NCBI RefSeq assembly: GCF_020906275.1
Contig: NZ_CP086727.1
Location: 434,001-498,000, forward strand
Source: Parasphingorhabdus litoris DSM 22379
Lineage (GTDB): Bacteria > Pseudomonadota > Alphaproteobacteria > Sphingomonadales > Sphingomonadaceae
DNA length: 64,000 nt
Direction of reading: 5' to 3'
The notes below the pieces were generated by a model, which saw only the letters and a list, made by a program, of their open reading frames with translations, had not been told where the DNA came from and searched no databases. Positions 1 through 8,145 of this stretch are shown here, piece by piece. The translations under genes were made by a program, and so were the position numbers. How positions within the stretch are numbered: the stretch's first letter is position 1; every line of letters starts with the position of its first letter.

Positions 1-365
1 TTCTCCAGCGCCGCCAAGGGTTGCGGTTTTGGCCAGATAATCCAGGCTGCCAGACCGCCGGGTACAAAACTCCGAGCGATCTGCATGATATCGCGATAGC
101 CCTCGGTGGTGATCAGGCCAACTTTCGCGCCTTTGCCTTCCAGCACCGCGTTGGTGGCGACGGTTGTACCGTGTAGAAAATATTCAATCTCGCTGGCTTG
201 CACATCGGCATCGGCGCAAATCGCGTTCACACCGTTCAAAATACCTTCAGAACTATCATGGGGCGTAGACGGCGTTTTGGTGCGCCAGAATTGTCCGGAT
301 TGATCGTTGAACAGCAATAGATCGGTAAAGGTTCCCCCGACATCAACGCCTAGTCGATACCCCAT
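1..365 (-). CDS. hyuA: Hydantoinase A / oxoprolinase family protein, N-terminal part
   Basis: Reading leftward from ATG at 365, the frame stays open to the window edge, giving about 121 residues of a gene whose rest lies outside. The start MGYRLGVDVGGTFTD carries the ATP-binding DVGGTFTD motif (residues 8-15) of the HyuA/oxoprolinase/acetone-carboxylase beta family, followed by the conserved HGTTVATNAVLE stretch. These enzymes are ATP-dependent cyclic amide hydrolases or ketone carboxylases and usually work with a HyuB partner, expected beyond the left edge. The gene lies 28 bases downstream of the lyase at 394-1314 and is probably cotranscribed with it. The family is clear; the substrate cannot be read from the sequence. 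Confidence 0.85.
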   Translation of the reverse strand, partial: MGYRLGVDVGGTFTDLLLFNDQSGQFWRTKTPSTPHDSSEGILNGVNAICADADVQASEIEYFLHGTTVATNAVLEGKGAKVGLITTEGYRDIMQIARSFVPGGLAAWIIWPKPQPLAALE

Positions 366-393
366 ATTATTCTCTCTCTTATTATTTCTGCAT

Positions 394-1314
394 TCAGGCT
401 TCGGCCCTTGCGACAAGCGATGGCAAAGGCCGTTTCATTATTGTTTCAAACCATTGGTTGGTGGCGATGGCCTTTCGTAGGTCAACACCGTGACGGATGG
501 ACGAACGGTCAAGAAGGTTGATCAAATCCTCGGTTGCAATATTGCCCGTTGCATTAGGCGCGAAAGGACACCCCCCTAGACCGCCAAGGCTTGCGTCCAG
601 TGTCGACACCCCAGAGCGCACTGCCGCCCAGGCATTCGCAATACCGGTATTGCGCGTGTCATGAAAATGGGCGCGCATCGTGATGTGGTCAGGCAGTATT
701 TCGCGAAGACGTCCGAAAAGATCCTCAACCTGTCCCGGAACCCCGACACCGATCGTATCGGCGAGCGCTATTTCGAGCGGTTCTTCTTCGGCCATCTCGC
801 TTGCGATGTTCAAAACAGTCTCAGGTGGGACGTGGCCTTCAAAGGGGCAACCAAAGGCAGCAGAGATAGTGACCTGTGCTTTCAGGCCTTCCGTTTTGGC
901 AAAGCGGATCATCTCACGATTCTCTCTGATGCCTTGCTCGATGGTTTGGCCTTGATTCTTTTCGCCGAACGTATCGCTGGCAACGATCACGCAGCCCGCT
1001 TCGTCGATACCCCGTTTGCCGCCCTCTTTTGTTGCAAGTCCGCGTAGAACACCGCGTTTGTTGAGGCACAGCCCGATATACGACATGTCTTCGCGGTCGG
1101 GAAGATCAGCAATAACGGCCTCAGCGTCAGCCATTTGCGGGACGCGCTTGGGATGGACAAAGCTCGCCACCTCCATTCGCCGAATACCGGCATCGATCAT
1201 GCGGTTTATCAGGCCAAGCTTGTCACCGGTCGATATGATTTCCTGCTCGTTTTGTAACCCGTCGCGCGGGCCGACTTCAACGATATTGACTGATATGGGG
1301 TTTTCATGCGCCAT
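394..1314 (-). CDS. HMG-CoA lyase-like (DRE-TIM metallolyase) enzyme
   Basis: This 306-residue protein should cleave a 3-hydroxy-dicarboxylyl-CoA thioester (HMG-CoA, citramalyl-CoA or an analogue). Visible are GPRDGLQ at residues 15-21 (metal and substrate binding), the HFH metal ligands at 216-218 and the lyase signature GGLGGCPFAP with its catalytic Cys near 249. The ATG at 1314 is preferred over one at 1362, because the longer form adds a non-conserved leader that reads through the operator. No Shine-Dalgarno precedes 1314; a TACAAT box ends a few bases upstream, so the transcript may be leaderless. It is divergent from the CoA-transferase at 1378, its likely substrate supplier, and is a paralogue of 13485-14417. 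Confidence 0.88.
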   Translation of the reverse strand: MAHENPISVNIVEVGPRDGLQNEQEIISTGDKLGLINRMIDAGIRRMEVASFVHPKRVPQMADAEAVIADLPDREDMSYIGLCLNKRGVLRGLATKEGGKRGIDEAGCVIVASDTFGEKNQGQTIEQGIRENREMIRFAKTEGLKAQVTISAAFGCPFEGHVPPETVLNIASEMAEEEPLEIALADTIGVGVPGQVEDLFGRLREILPDHITMRAHFHDTRNTGIANAWAAVRSGVSTLDASLGGLGGCPFAPNATGNIATEDLINLLDRSSIRHGVDLRKAIATNQWFETIMKRPLPSLVARAEA

Positions 1315-1318
1315 AGAA

Positions 1319-1330
1319 ATTGTATACAAT
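1319..1330. promoter_or_regulatory. Palindromic operator ATTGTATACAAT (copy 1)
   Basis: A perfect 12-base palindrome lies between the divergent lyase (start 1314) and CoA-transferase (start 1378), only four bases from the lyase start codon. A degenerate copy, TTTG-TATAG-CAAA, follows at 1342-1354. The same 12-mer recurs at 3299-3310. TTGTATACAA-type sites are typical of FadR-subfamily GntR regulators, and such a gene lies at 2560-3210. The embedded TACAAT could also serve as a -10 box on either strand, so binding would block transcription both ways. Confidence 0.75.
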
Positions 1331-1377
1331 CTATATTTTCCTTTGTATAGCAAAAGGATCATGCAGGAGGTTTTTTA

Positions 1378-2559
1378 ATGGCGCAAGGGGCACTGACCGG
1401 ATTGCGATTGATTGAAATGGGTCAGCTGATCGCCGGCCCTTTTTGTGGCCAGCTAATGGGTGATCATGGTGCAGAAGTAATCAAAATAGAGCCACCAAAA
1501 GTGGGCGACGCTATGCGTAGCTGGGGGCAGGGCATACCTCTCTGGTTCTCGGTTGTAGGCCGCAACAAGAAGTCGATCACGCTCAATCTGCGAGAGAAAG
1601 AAGGCCAAGACATCGTCAAAAAATTAGTCGAGAAAAGCGACTTTCTGCTGGAAAATTTTCGCCCCGGCACGATGGAAAAATGGGGACTTGGCTATGATCA
1701 GTTGAGTGCGATTAACGAAGCGCTGATCATGATTCGCGTTTCTGGCTATGGTCAGACTGGACCGTACGCGTCGCGCGCTGGCTATGGTTCTATTGGTGAG
1801 GCAATGGGCGGCATGCGCTATATTGCAGGCGAGCCAGATCGCCCGCCGAGCCGTGCAGGCCTGTCGATCGGCGATTCGCTGGCGGCCACCTATGCCTGTC
1901 TCGGTGCGATGATGGCGCTGCACCATCGACATGCGACCGGCAAAGGGCAGGTTGTTGATTCGGCAATCTACGAAGCGGTGCTGGCCAATATGGAATCGAC
2001 GATCGCGGAATATACAGTGGCGGGGCATATCCGAGAGCGAACGGGTTCTATTCTTCCGAAAATCGCACCGTCAAATGTGTATGAGACCAAGGACGGCAGC
2101 GTCTTGATTGGCGGTAATCAGGACAGCGTTTGGAAGCGGATGGCGGCGATGATGGGGCAAGCAGAGCTCGGCGATGATCCACGCTATGCCACTCATGTCG
2201 CGCGTGGAGAACATCAGACGGAGCTTGATGTCCTGGTCAACAATTGGACCAAGACACTCACCAGTCAGGAAGTACTTGATTTATGTGAGGAAAATGGAGT
2301 TCCAGCGGGCAATATTTATCGGGCACCGGAAATGCTAGCCGACCCACATTTTGAGGCGCGCGATGCATTGATCAAGATGGATCATCCGCAGCATGCGAAC
2401 TTCGTGATGCAGAACGTCGCGCCAAAGCTGTCAGATACCCCGGGTAAAGTAGAAACAATCGGCCCGGAACTCGGTGCACATAATGAAGCGATTTATGGCG
2501 AATTGTTGGGTATGGATAGCGCTCAAATGGCGGATCTTCAGGAACGGGGAATTATCTAG
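1378..2559 (+). CDS. Class III (CaiB/BaiF) CoA-transferase
   Basis: This 393-residue family III CoA-transferase moves CoA between carboxylic acids. The N-terminus has the family signature with GAEVIKIEPP, and the probable catalytic Asp lies in the SIGDSLAA segment near residue 165. A strong Shine-Dalgarno (gcaggagg, 1362-1370) supports the start. Divergent pairing with an HMG-CoA-lyase-like gene repeats the CoA-transferase/lyase pairing at 12313-14417, which suggests both pairs activate and then cleave a branched hydroxy-dicarboxylate. It ends one base before the convergent GntR gene. The acid substrate is not determinable from sequence. Confidence 0.9.
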   Translation: MAQGALTGLRLIEMGQLIAGPFCGQLMGDHGAEVIKIEPPKVGDAMRSWGQGIPLWFSVVGRNKKSITLNLREKEGQDIVKKLVEKSDFLLENFRPGTMEKWGLGYDQLSAINEALIMIRVSGYGQTGPYASRAGYGSIGEAMGGMRYIAGEPDRPPSRAGLSIGDSLAATYACLGAMMALHHRHATGKGQVVDSAIYEAVLANMESTIAEYTVAGHIRERTGSILPKIAPSNVYETKDGSVLIGGNQDSVWKRMAAMMGQAELGDDPRYATHVARGEHQTELDVLVNNWTKTLTSQEVLDLCEENGVPAGNIYRAPEMLADPHFEARDALIKMDHPQHANFVMQNVAPKLSDTPGKVETIGPELGAHNEAIYGELLGMDSAQMADLQERGII

Positions 2560-3210
2560 TCACCTGTCTTCTGGTGCCGCTGTAATGCTGAAAGAATGAA
2601 AAGCGCGCCGAATGTGGCTGATCATAACGGCTCTGGCCCAATCGGCATCTTTGGCGGCAAAGGCGGCGATTAACTCATCATGATCGAGAGCCGATTGCGT
2701 AAGCTGGGTCTTGGAATATTGATGTGCAGTCCGGCGGACCACAGGTTGTTCGACCAATGCGGGCATCAGTTTGCTAAGGCGCGGCGATCGGGCGCATTCC
2801 AGTATCAGGTCATGGAAGCGCCGATTTGCTTCCAGAAAAGCCGCAATGTTGGGCGATGATTGGCTGACTGCGCGCTTCAGTTCGTCATTGATTCCGCGCA
2901 AGGCGTTCAAAGTATCCCCGTCAATCCGCTGTGCGGCCCGGGCAGCAGCATGCGCCTCCAGCATAGCGCGTAGGGTAAACATTTCATCGACCTCGTCCTC
3001 TGACCAGTCGGCCACGGAAAGGCGTTTGGATGCACTGCGCACTACCAGCATTTCATTTTCCAACCGCCGGACAGCATCACGCACAGACGTGCGAGATACA
3101 CCGGAAATTTCCGACAGTTTCTCCTCGGTCAACTGCATGCCGGGGGCTGCCTCTCCCTGCAGGATAAAGGAACGGATTTTCTGATAAGCGGTTTCTGATG
3201 CGCGGCTCAT
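2560..3210 (-). CDS. GntR-family regulator, FadR/FCD type
   Basis: A 216-residue transcription factor. Residues about 5-70 form the GntR winged helix, with ISGVSRTSVRDAVRRLE as the recognition part; residues about 80-205 form an all-helical FCD ligand domain with the NRRFHDLIL metal-binding segment. It is divergent from the operon starting at 3342 and convergent with the CoA-transferase ending at 2559. The two ATTGTATACAAT palindromes (1319 and 3299) match the usual FadR-type site, so it probably represses the three transcription units around it in response to a carboxylate or CoA intermediate. The regulatory link is inference. Confidence 0.9.
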   Translation of the reverse strand: MSRASETAYQKIRSFILQGEAAPGMQLTEEKLSEISGVSRTSVRDAVRRLENEMLVVRSASKRLSVADWSEDEVDEMFTLRAMLEAHAAARAAQRIDGDTLNALRGINDELKRAVSQSSPNIAAFLEANRRFHDLILECARSPRLSKLMPALVEQPVVRRTAHQYSKTQLTQSALDHDELIAAFAAKDADWARAVMISHIRRAFHSFSITAAPEDR

Positions 3211-3298
3211 ATGTGCTGTGTTGGCTCCAAATTTGTTTTCAGATCAGATTGCCGATCAAGAATGATAGCACAAACCAGTTTCCTCTTGACGGGCATGA

Positions 3299-3310
3299 AT
3301 TGTATACAAT
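3299..3310. promoter_or_regulatory. Palindromic operator ATTGTATACAAT (copy 2)
   Basis: The second perfect copy of the 12-base palindrome lies between the GntR gene (start 3210) and the rightward operon starting at 3342. A -35-like TTGACG at 3286-3291 is just upstream, so the palindrome falls around the -10 region of the presumed rightward promoter, a typical repressor position. Identity with the copy at 1319 is seen directly; binding by the adjacent GntR protein is inferred. Confidence 0.75.
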
Positions 3311-3341
3311 ACAGATTGCATGGAGGGAATTGTCAATCGTT

Positions 3342-4094
3342 ATGCCTGATCCAAAACGTATAAAAGTCATTGTTCCCATCCCGATGGATGAAGTTGGCGT
3401 TGCTGCCCGCGCCGAACAATTGCCCGCTGATTTTGTCCGTGAGGGGTTTAAACCGGAATTTGTCGCTGTGCCTTGGGGCGCTGCTCTGGGTGACAGCTAT
3501 CACGACACTATGCTGATGGACTGGACGGTTTTTCAGGCCGGAATAAAAGCGGAAGAGGAAGGCTATGCTGGCGTCCTCATCGACACGGTAAGCGACAGCG
3601 GCATGCGCGCCTTGCGATCATGTCTTACAATTCCCGTTGTTGGCCCGGGCGAGGCCGCTTTTGCAGCCGCCATGATGCTCGGCAAGAAATTCACGGTGCT
3701 GACCATGTGGCCGGAATGGTTTCCGCTCTATGAGAAAACCCTGACTGAATATGGCTGGTGGGAACGGGTGGCGTCGCTGCGGTCGATAGAAACGCGCCCT
3801 GATGTCACCGAGTTGCTCGCCGGTAAGGAAGAAATCATCTTCGACAAGCTGAAAGCCGAAGCGACAGCCGCGATGGAAGAAGACGGGGCGGACGTTATCG
3901 TGCTGGGTTCCACGACCATGCATCAGTCGGCCCAATATCTCGATGACAATCTGCCGATCCCGGTGCTGAATCCGGGGCAGGTGGCCTATAAATTTCTCGA
4001 AACCTTGCTGGAACTGGGCCTGACCCACAGCAAGAAAGCATTTCCGGCACCCGAAGTGCCCAAAGACGATGATATCAGAAAAGGATGGTATTAA
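3342..4094 (+). CDS. Asp/Glu/hydantoin racemase-fold protein lacking both catalytic cysteines
   Basis: The 250 residues show the two-lobed racemase fold: a first loop DTVSDSGMRALRS leading to IPVVGPGEA (residues 81-105) and a second loop VIVLGSTTMH leading to IPVLNPGQ (186-213). In hydantoin racemases, maleate isomerase and related enzymes these loops carry the two catalytic cysteines (ACFGDPG and LGCAGM). Here the aligned positions are Thr82 and Ser190. Racemisation through a cysteine pair is therefore unlikely; a lyase, isomerase or binding role is open. The start ATG follows GGAGGG at 3322-3327, and longer upstream starts would cross the operator. First gene of a likely five-gene unit. Confidence 0.8.
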   Translation: MPDPKRIKVIVPIPMDEVGVAARAEQLPADFVREGFKPEFVAVPWGAALGDSYHDTMLMDWTVFQAGIKAEEEGYAGVLIDTVSDSGMRALRSCLTIPVVGPGEAAFAAAMMLGKKFTVLTMWPEWFPLYEKTLTEYGWWERVASLRSIETRPDVTELLAGKEEIIFDKLKAEATAAMEEDGADVIVLGSTTMHQSAQYLDDNLPIPVLNPGQVAYKFLETLLELGLTHSKKAFPAPEVPKDDDIRKGWY

Positions 4095-4525
4095 TGGCAG
4101 ACTGGACCCCCGGCATGGCAGGGCAGGTGCCGCTGCCATATCGCTTTTACATTGATATCGTGACGAAGCGTTATTTTGACGGCGTCGATAACAAGAACCT
4201 GACGCAAGTGCTGAACTGCTTTGCACCCGACGCTATATTGCATGAAGCGACATCCAATACGATCCACGAAGGTCGCGATGCAATCCGCGCGATGTTCGAA
4301 AAGCTGTTCGCGGATTTTGAGTCGATTTGGCATGGTAATTTCGCCCATACTGCTGACCCTGATACCAACACCGTCTGTTCCCAGTTCACAGTATTGATCA
4401 CACCCAATGGCGGTGAGCAATTGCGCTACGAAAATTGCAACCGGTTTTATTGCAAGGATCGGCTGTTTCAACATGTCTTTGTCTATATGAGCGGTGACAA
4501 CCTTCTGAAAGAGGGAGATGCCTGA
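4094..4525 (+). CDS. SnoaL-like (NTF2 fold) protein 1
   Basis: A 143-residue protein of the SnoaL/NTF2-like class: an N-terminal helix (VTKRYFDGVDNKNL), LNCFAPDAILHEA, EGRDAIRAMFEKLF and C-terminal strands ending in HVFVYMSGDNLL. The fold binds small hydrophobic ligands and in some members catalyses isomerisation, aldol or epoxide chemistry. The ATG at 4094 overlaps the preceding stop (TAATG) and is preferred to an in-frame ATG at 4085. It is followed by a similar gene overlapping by one base; both share the end pattern VYMSG(D/E)N, so the pair arose by tandem duplication and may form a heterodimer. Confidence 0.82.
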   Translation: MADWTPGMAGQVPLPYRFYIDIVTKRYFDGVDNKNLTQVLNCFAPDAILHEATSNTIHEGRDAIRAMFEKLFADFESIWHGNFAHTADPDTNTVCSQFTVLITPNGGEQLRYENCNRFYCKDRLFQHVFVYMSGDNLLKEGDA

Positions 4526-4923
4526 TGCAATATGAACCCGGTCTCTCTCGCGCAGAGCTGATTGAATTTGCTACAAAAACCTATTTCGGCAATGTTGATG
4601 CAAAGAACATGGATGCCACGCTCGCTTGCTTCCACGACGAAGCCCTTTTCTGCGTTCAGACCAGCTTTACCCGTCATGCCGGGAAAGCCGAAATCAAGCG
4701 CATGTTTGAGGATTTCTTTGGCGCCTATGAAACCATTATCCACCGTGATTTCACTTGTACGGTTGATGAAGCCAATGGCCGGATTGCTGCCAGCTTTGTC
4801 GCGGAGCTGACCGATGCCGACGGCAATGTCACATTGTTGAACAACACCAATTTCTGGCGCATGCGCGATGGAAAATTTCAGGAAGTCTATGTTTACATGA
4901 GCGGAGAGAACGTCCTCGTTTAA
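4525..4923 (+). CDS. SnoaL-like (NTF2 fold) protein 2
   Basis: A 132-residue paralogue of the preceding gene, with the same layout: FATKTYFGNVDAKNMDATLACFHDEALF, GKAEIKRMFEDFFGAYE, and C-terminal FQEVYVYMSGENVLV. The ATG shares a base with the upstream stop (TGATG), showing tight translational coupling. No acidic or histidine catalytic pair can be assigned with confidence. It sits between the cysteine-less racemase-fold protein and a TonB receptor, so it probably acts on an early intermediate of the imported compound. The exact role is unknown. Confidence 0.82.
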   Translation: MQYEPGLSRAELIEFATKTYFGNVDAKNMDATLACFHDEALFCVQTSFTRHAGKAEIKRMFEDFFGAYETIIHRDFTCTVDEANGRIAASFVAELTDADGNVTLLNNTNFWRMRDGKFQEVYVYMSGENVLV

Positions 4924-4982
4924 AATCAATATGACGGGTCAAAAGGCCTGCACATCATTCCATTCAGGGAAGGAAAAACAAC

Positions 4983-7508
4983 ATGTATCGCATCAAAACG
5001 GCTCTTTCACTTTCGGCAGGCTTTGCTGCTCTGGTGAGTTTTAACCCGGCTTTGGCTCAGTCCGCTGGCGATCAAGGCGCCGGCGAGGGCGAAGATAGCA
5101 ACGTAATTATCGTCACCGCCCGGCGTCAGGACGAGCTACTAGCAGAAGTGCCCGCATCAGTCACAGTCTTCACTGCTGAAACGCTTGAACGTACTGGTAT
5201 CGAACAAGCCGACGAGTTTGTGCAACTAACTGCTGGTGTCACCATCGTCAGTGGCACCGCAGAGGCTGGTGATACCCAGATCAACATTCGCGGCATCAAC
5301 GGCGCGCGCGATGCAGAAAGCTCGGTCGCGCTAGTGGTGGATGGTATTTTGAAAACCAATACGGCACAGCTCAATCAGGATCAGGGCACATTGCGCCAGA
5401 TCGAAATCCTGAAAGGTCCGCAAGGCGCGCTTTATGGACGCAATGCGGCGGCTGGTGCGATTGTTATCCAAACTCTGAAACCGGGCGATGAGCTTGAGGG
5501 CGGTGTGCGGTTGAGCGCAGCGGAAGACAATACCTACAAAGCATCGGCTTATGTGTCGGCGCCGGTCGGTGACAGCGCTGGTTTCGTTCTTTCTGGTTCC
5601 TACAATACCACCGATGGTTTTTACCGGAACAGCTTCCTCAATAACCGCAAAGTCGTCGATGATCAGGAAACATGGTCGGTTGACGGGCGCTTTGTCGCTG
5701 AACTCGGTCCTGACACGGAAGTGGATGTAAAGGCCCGCTATGCCGATCTCTCCGGCGCGTCGATTAACTTCAACGCAGCATTCCATCTGCCAAATTTCGC
5801 GGCAAATAACCCGGCCTTTTTTGAAGACGTGAACGATCACCCGTTCAACTATTATTCGAATATTCGTCCGACGAATGAGCAGCAGACATTTGAAGCCTCG
5901 GTCAAGCTGACTCACGAATTTGATTTCGCGACACTGACGGCTTGGGCGCTCTATGCCGATGTCGATCAGGCATTGACCGCCGATGGCACGTCTGCTGACT
6001 TTGCTCGTTACACTTTTCCAGGAGCGACGCAGGCTTCGATCGATGCTTCCAATAGCTGCTTCGCTACCACTGCCGCATTGACTGGTTTCCCGGTCAACCA
6101 ACCGGGCTTTATTGGAAACGTGCCGGTGCCTTTCATCTTTGATCCTGCCAATGGATCGACGTTTGGGCCTTATAGTCCAACTACTTGTGATGGAACGCAG
6201 TTTCAGATTCGCGAACAGACCGATATCAGCGCCGAAGTCCGATTGGCCTCCAATGGCGATGGCCCGCTCGGTTGGCAGATTGGCGGCTATTTCCTGAACA
6301 TCGACCGGGATGTAGGGGTCAGCTTGGGAGCCGATTTGGGGCAGGGCGTGATCCGCGAACTGTTCAACGATCCAAATAGTGCCAACCCGACGTCACAGCT
6401 GTTCGCCGATAATTTCAATACCAATGTCTATGCTGTATTTGGCTCATTGGATTATGAAGTTGCGGACAATTTCGATATTGGACTGGCCTTGCGCTATGAT
6501 ATTGAAGACCGTGAAGTGTCCAGTCAGGTTCCGCTGGCGACGGACCCGATTACCGGAACACCGATTAACCCGGGCCAGGCTTTTGGTGCCATTCCCGATC
6601 AGTCGGAAACGTTCAAACAGCTCCAGCCCAAATTATCGCTGCGTTACGGGTTGACCGATGACATTAATTTTTACGCTAACTGGGGCATCGGATTCAAATC
6701 CGGTGGTTTCAACAATCAGGGTTCTGCTGCGATTGTTGATCAGAATTTCAACCAGTTCATCGGTACCAATGTTCTGATCAACGACATCTTCCGCAAGGAA
6801 ACATCCAGTGCTTTTGAAGCTGGGTTCAAAGGGTCCATTGCCGATGGCCGGATCACTTTTGATTTGGCGGGTTATTATACCGATGTCGATGACATGCAGT
6901 TTTTCGAGTTTTTCGTCGGCGGTTTCGGCCTTTTGCGTGTGGTCTCCAATATCGATGAAGTCGAACTTTACGGTCTGGAATTCAACGCAAATGCCGAAAT
7001 CGTGGAGGGCTGGAATATCTTCGGCGCGGTTAACGTGACTGAAAGCGAGATCAAGGCGAATGCATCACGTCCTAATACGGTGGGCAATAAATCGCCTTAC
7101 ACGGCAGATTATACGATCAATATCGGGACTCAGGTCGTTGCGCCCATTGCCAATGATTTTGATCTGGTGATGCGGGCCGATTACCGGATAACCGGTCCGA
7201 CATGGTTCCATTCGGTTCAGGATGACACCAGCCCGACACTGTTTAGTGGATTGCTGCCGGGCTCTGCTTTGGCGCTTCCAGCCTTTGTCGGGGATGCGGA
7301 CTATTCGATTACTGAAAGAGAGGCCTTTGGTGTGCTGGACCTTCGCTTCGGTCTGGAAGGCGATAACTGGAACATCACCGCCTTCGCCGACAATTTGCTC
7401 AATCGCAAATATCTGAATGAAGTCATTCCGGCGATTGAATTTGGCGGTTCCTTTATCTCACCGGGTGAACTGCGCCGCTTTGGTGTCGAAGTCGGGTATA
7501 AATTCTGA
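4983..7508 (+). CDS. TonB-dependent outer-membrane receptor 1
   Basis: An 841-residue receptor. It has a signal peptide (residues 1-25, cleavage after ALA), a TonB-box-like segment SNVIIVTARRQDE, a plug domain up to about residue 165 with IEILKGPQGALYGRNAAAGAI, and a long beta-barrel ending in the outer-membrane aromatic terminus VEVGYKF. It would take up a large or scarce substrate across the outer membrane using TonB energy. It lies 59 bases after the SnoaL pair and three bases before an amidase gene, so import and first hydrolysis appear coupled. Size and signature fit the sphingomonad receptors used for organic substrates as well as iron chelates. Confidence 0.92.
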   Translation: MYRIKTALSLSAGFAALVSFNPALAQSAGDQGAGEGEDSNVIIVTARRQDELLAEVPASVTVFTAETLERTGIEQADEFVQLTAGVTIVSGTAEAGDTQINIRGINGARDAESSVALVVDGILKTNTAQLNQDQGTLRQIEILKGPQGALYGRNAAAGAIVIQTLKPGDELEGGVRLSAAEDNTYKASAYVSAPVGDSAGFVLSGSYNTTDGFYRNSFLNNRKVVDDQETWSVDGRFVAELGPDTEVDVKARYADLSGASINFNAAFHLPNFAANNPAFFEDVNDHPFNYYSNIRPTNEQQTFEASVKLTHEFDFATLTAWALYADVDQALTADGTSADFARYTFPGATQASIDASNSCFATTAALTGFPVNQPGFIGNVPVPFIFDPANGSTFGPYSPTTCDGTQFQIREQTDISAEVRLASNGDGPLGWQIGGYFLNIDRDVGVSLGADLGQGVIRELFNDPNSANPTSQLFADNFNTNVYAVFGSLDYEVADNFDIGLALRYDIEDREVSSQVPLATDPITGTPINPGQAFGAIPDQSETFKQLQPKLSLRYGLTDDINFYANWGIGFKSGGFNNQGSAAIVDQNFNQFIGTNVLINDIFRKETSSAFEAGFKGSIADGRITFDLAGYYTDVDDMQFFEFFVGGFGLLRVVSNIDEVELYGLEFNANAEIVEGWNIFGAVNVTESEIKANASRPNTVGNKSPYTADYTINIGTQVVAPIANDFDLVMRADYRITGPTWFHSVQDDTSPTLFSGLLPGSALALPAFVGDADYSITEREAFGVLDLRFGLEGDNWNITAFADNLLNRKYLNEVIPAIEFGGSFISPGELRRFGVEVGYKF

Positions 7509-7511
7509 TCT

Positions 7512-8141
7512 ATGGCAGGTGGCGCAGCGGATAATTACGGGGGAGTCTTCGACGGATCGATGGGTTTTGGTGCCAAACCTGCGCTTATCCTCATCGATTT
7601 CGTCGAAGCCTATTTTGATCCGTCTTGTGCGCTATATGCAGGGGTTGAAGAGGCGCTGAAAAATGCGCTGAAATTGCGGGACGCGGCGCGCGAAGCGGGC
7701 CTGTTAATCGTCTATACCAATGTCAGCTACACGCAGTCGATGATCGATGGCGGCCGATTTGCCCAGAAAGTTCCACCGCTTGAAAATTTTGTCGCTGGCC
7801 ATCCAATGGGTGCATGGCCCAAGGGACTAGAACCCGCGGATGATGAACTGGTCATCACCAAACATTATCCCAGTGCGTTTTTCGGTACGTCCCTGGCTTC
7901 AACGCTGACTGCCAATGGCAATGACAGCTTAATCATCACCGGCCTGTCAACCAGCGGTTGTGTGCGGGCCAGTTGTGTTGATTGCTGTTCCCATGGCTTC
8001 ATCCCGATCATTGCAGAAGATGCGGTCGGAGACCGCCATGAAGCGCCACACAAAGCCAATTTGTTCGACATGCAGGCGAAATATGCTGATGTCTTGCCTA
8101 GCGCCAAAATCATGGAATATTTGAGCGAACTGAAGCTTTAG
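7512..8141 (+). CDS. Isochorismatase-family amidohydrolase (N-carbamoylsarcosine amidase-like) 1
   Basis: A 209-residue cysteine hydrolase with the complete triad of the family: Asp29 in LILIDFVEAY, Lys117 in VITKHYPSAF and Cys150 in LSTSGCVRAS. Family members deaminate N-carbamoylsarcosine, nicotinamide or maleamate (NicF). The SGC-VRA context resembles the N-carbamoylsarcosine/maleamate amidase branch. It starts three bases after the TonB receptor stop and ends four bases from the convergent PhoX-like gene. A paralogue at 18368-19048 sits beside LeuCD and PuuE-like genes, which favours an amide of a maleate-type acid as substrate; this is inference. Confidence 0.88.
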   Translation: MAGGAADNYGGVFDGSMGFGAKPALILIDFVEAYFDPSCALYAGVEEALKNALKLRDAAREAGLLIVYTNVSYTQSMIDGGRFAQKVPPLENFVAGHPMGAWPKGLEPADDELVITKHYPSAFFGTSLASTLTANGNDSLIITGLSTSGCVRASCVDCCSHGFIPIIAEDAVGDRHEAPHKANLFDMQAKYADVLPSAKIMEYLSELKL

Positions 8142-8145
8142 CGGA

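Noticed and set aside
291..302. TTGTCCGGATTG in the hyuA-like gene
   Set aside because: Only a half match to the palindrome, inside coding sequence, and in the part of the window controlled by the other GntR system.
661..1047. Open frame antisense to the lyase gene
   Set aside because: Shadow frame; the minus-strand lyase has full family motifs over the same bases.
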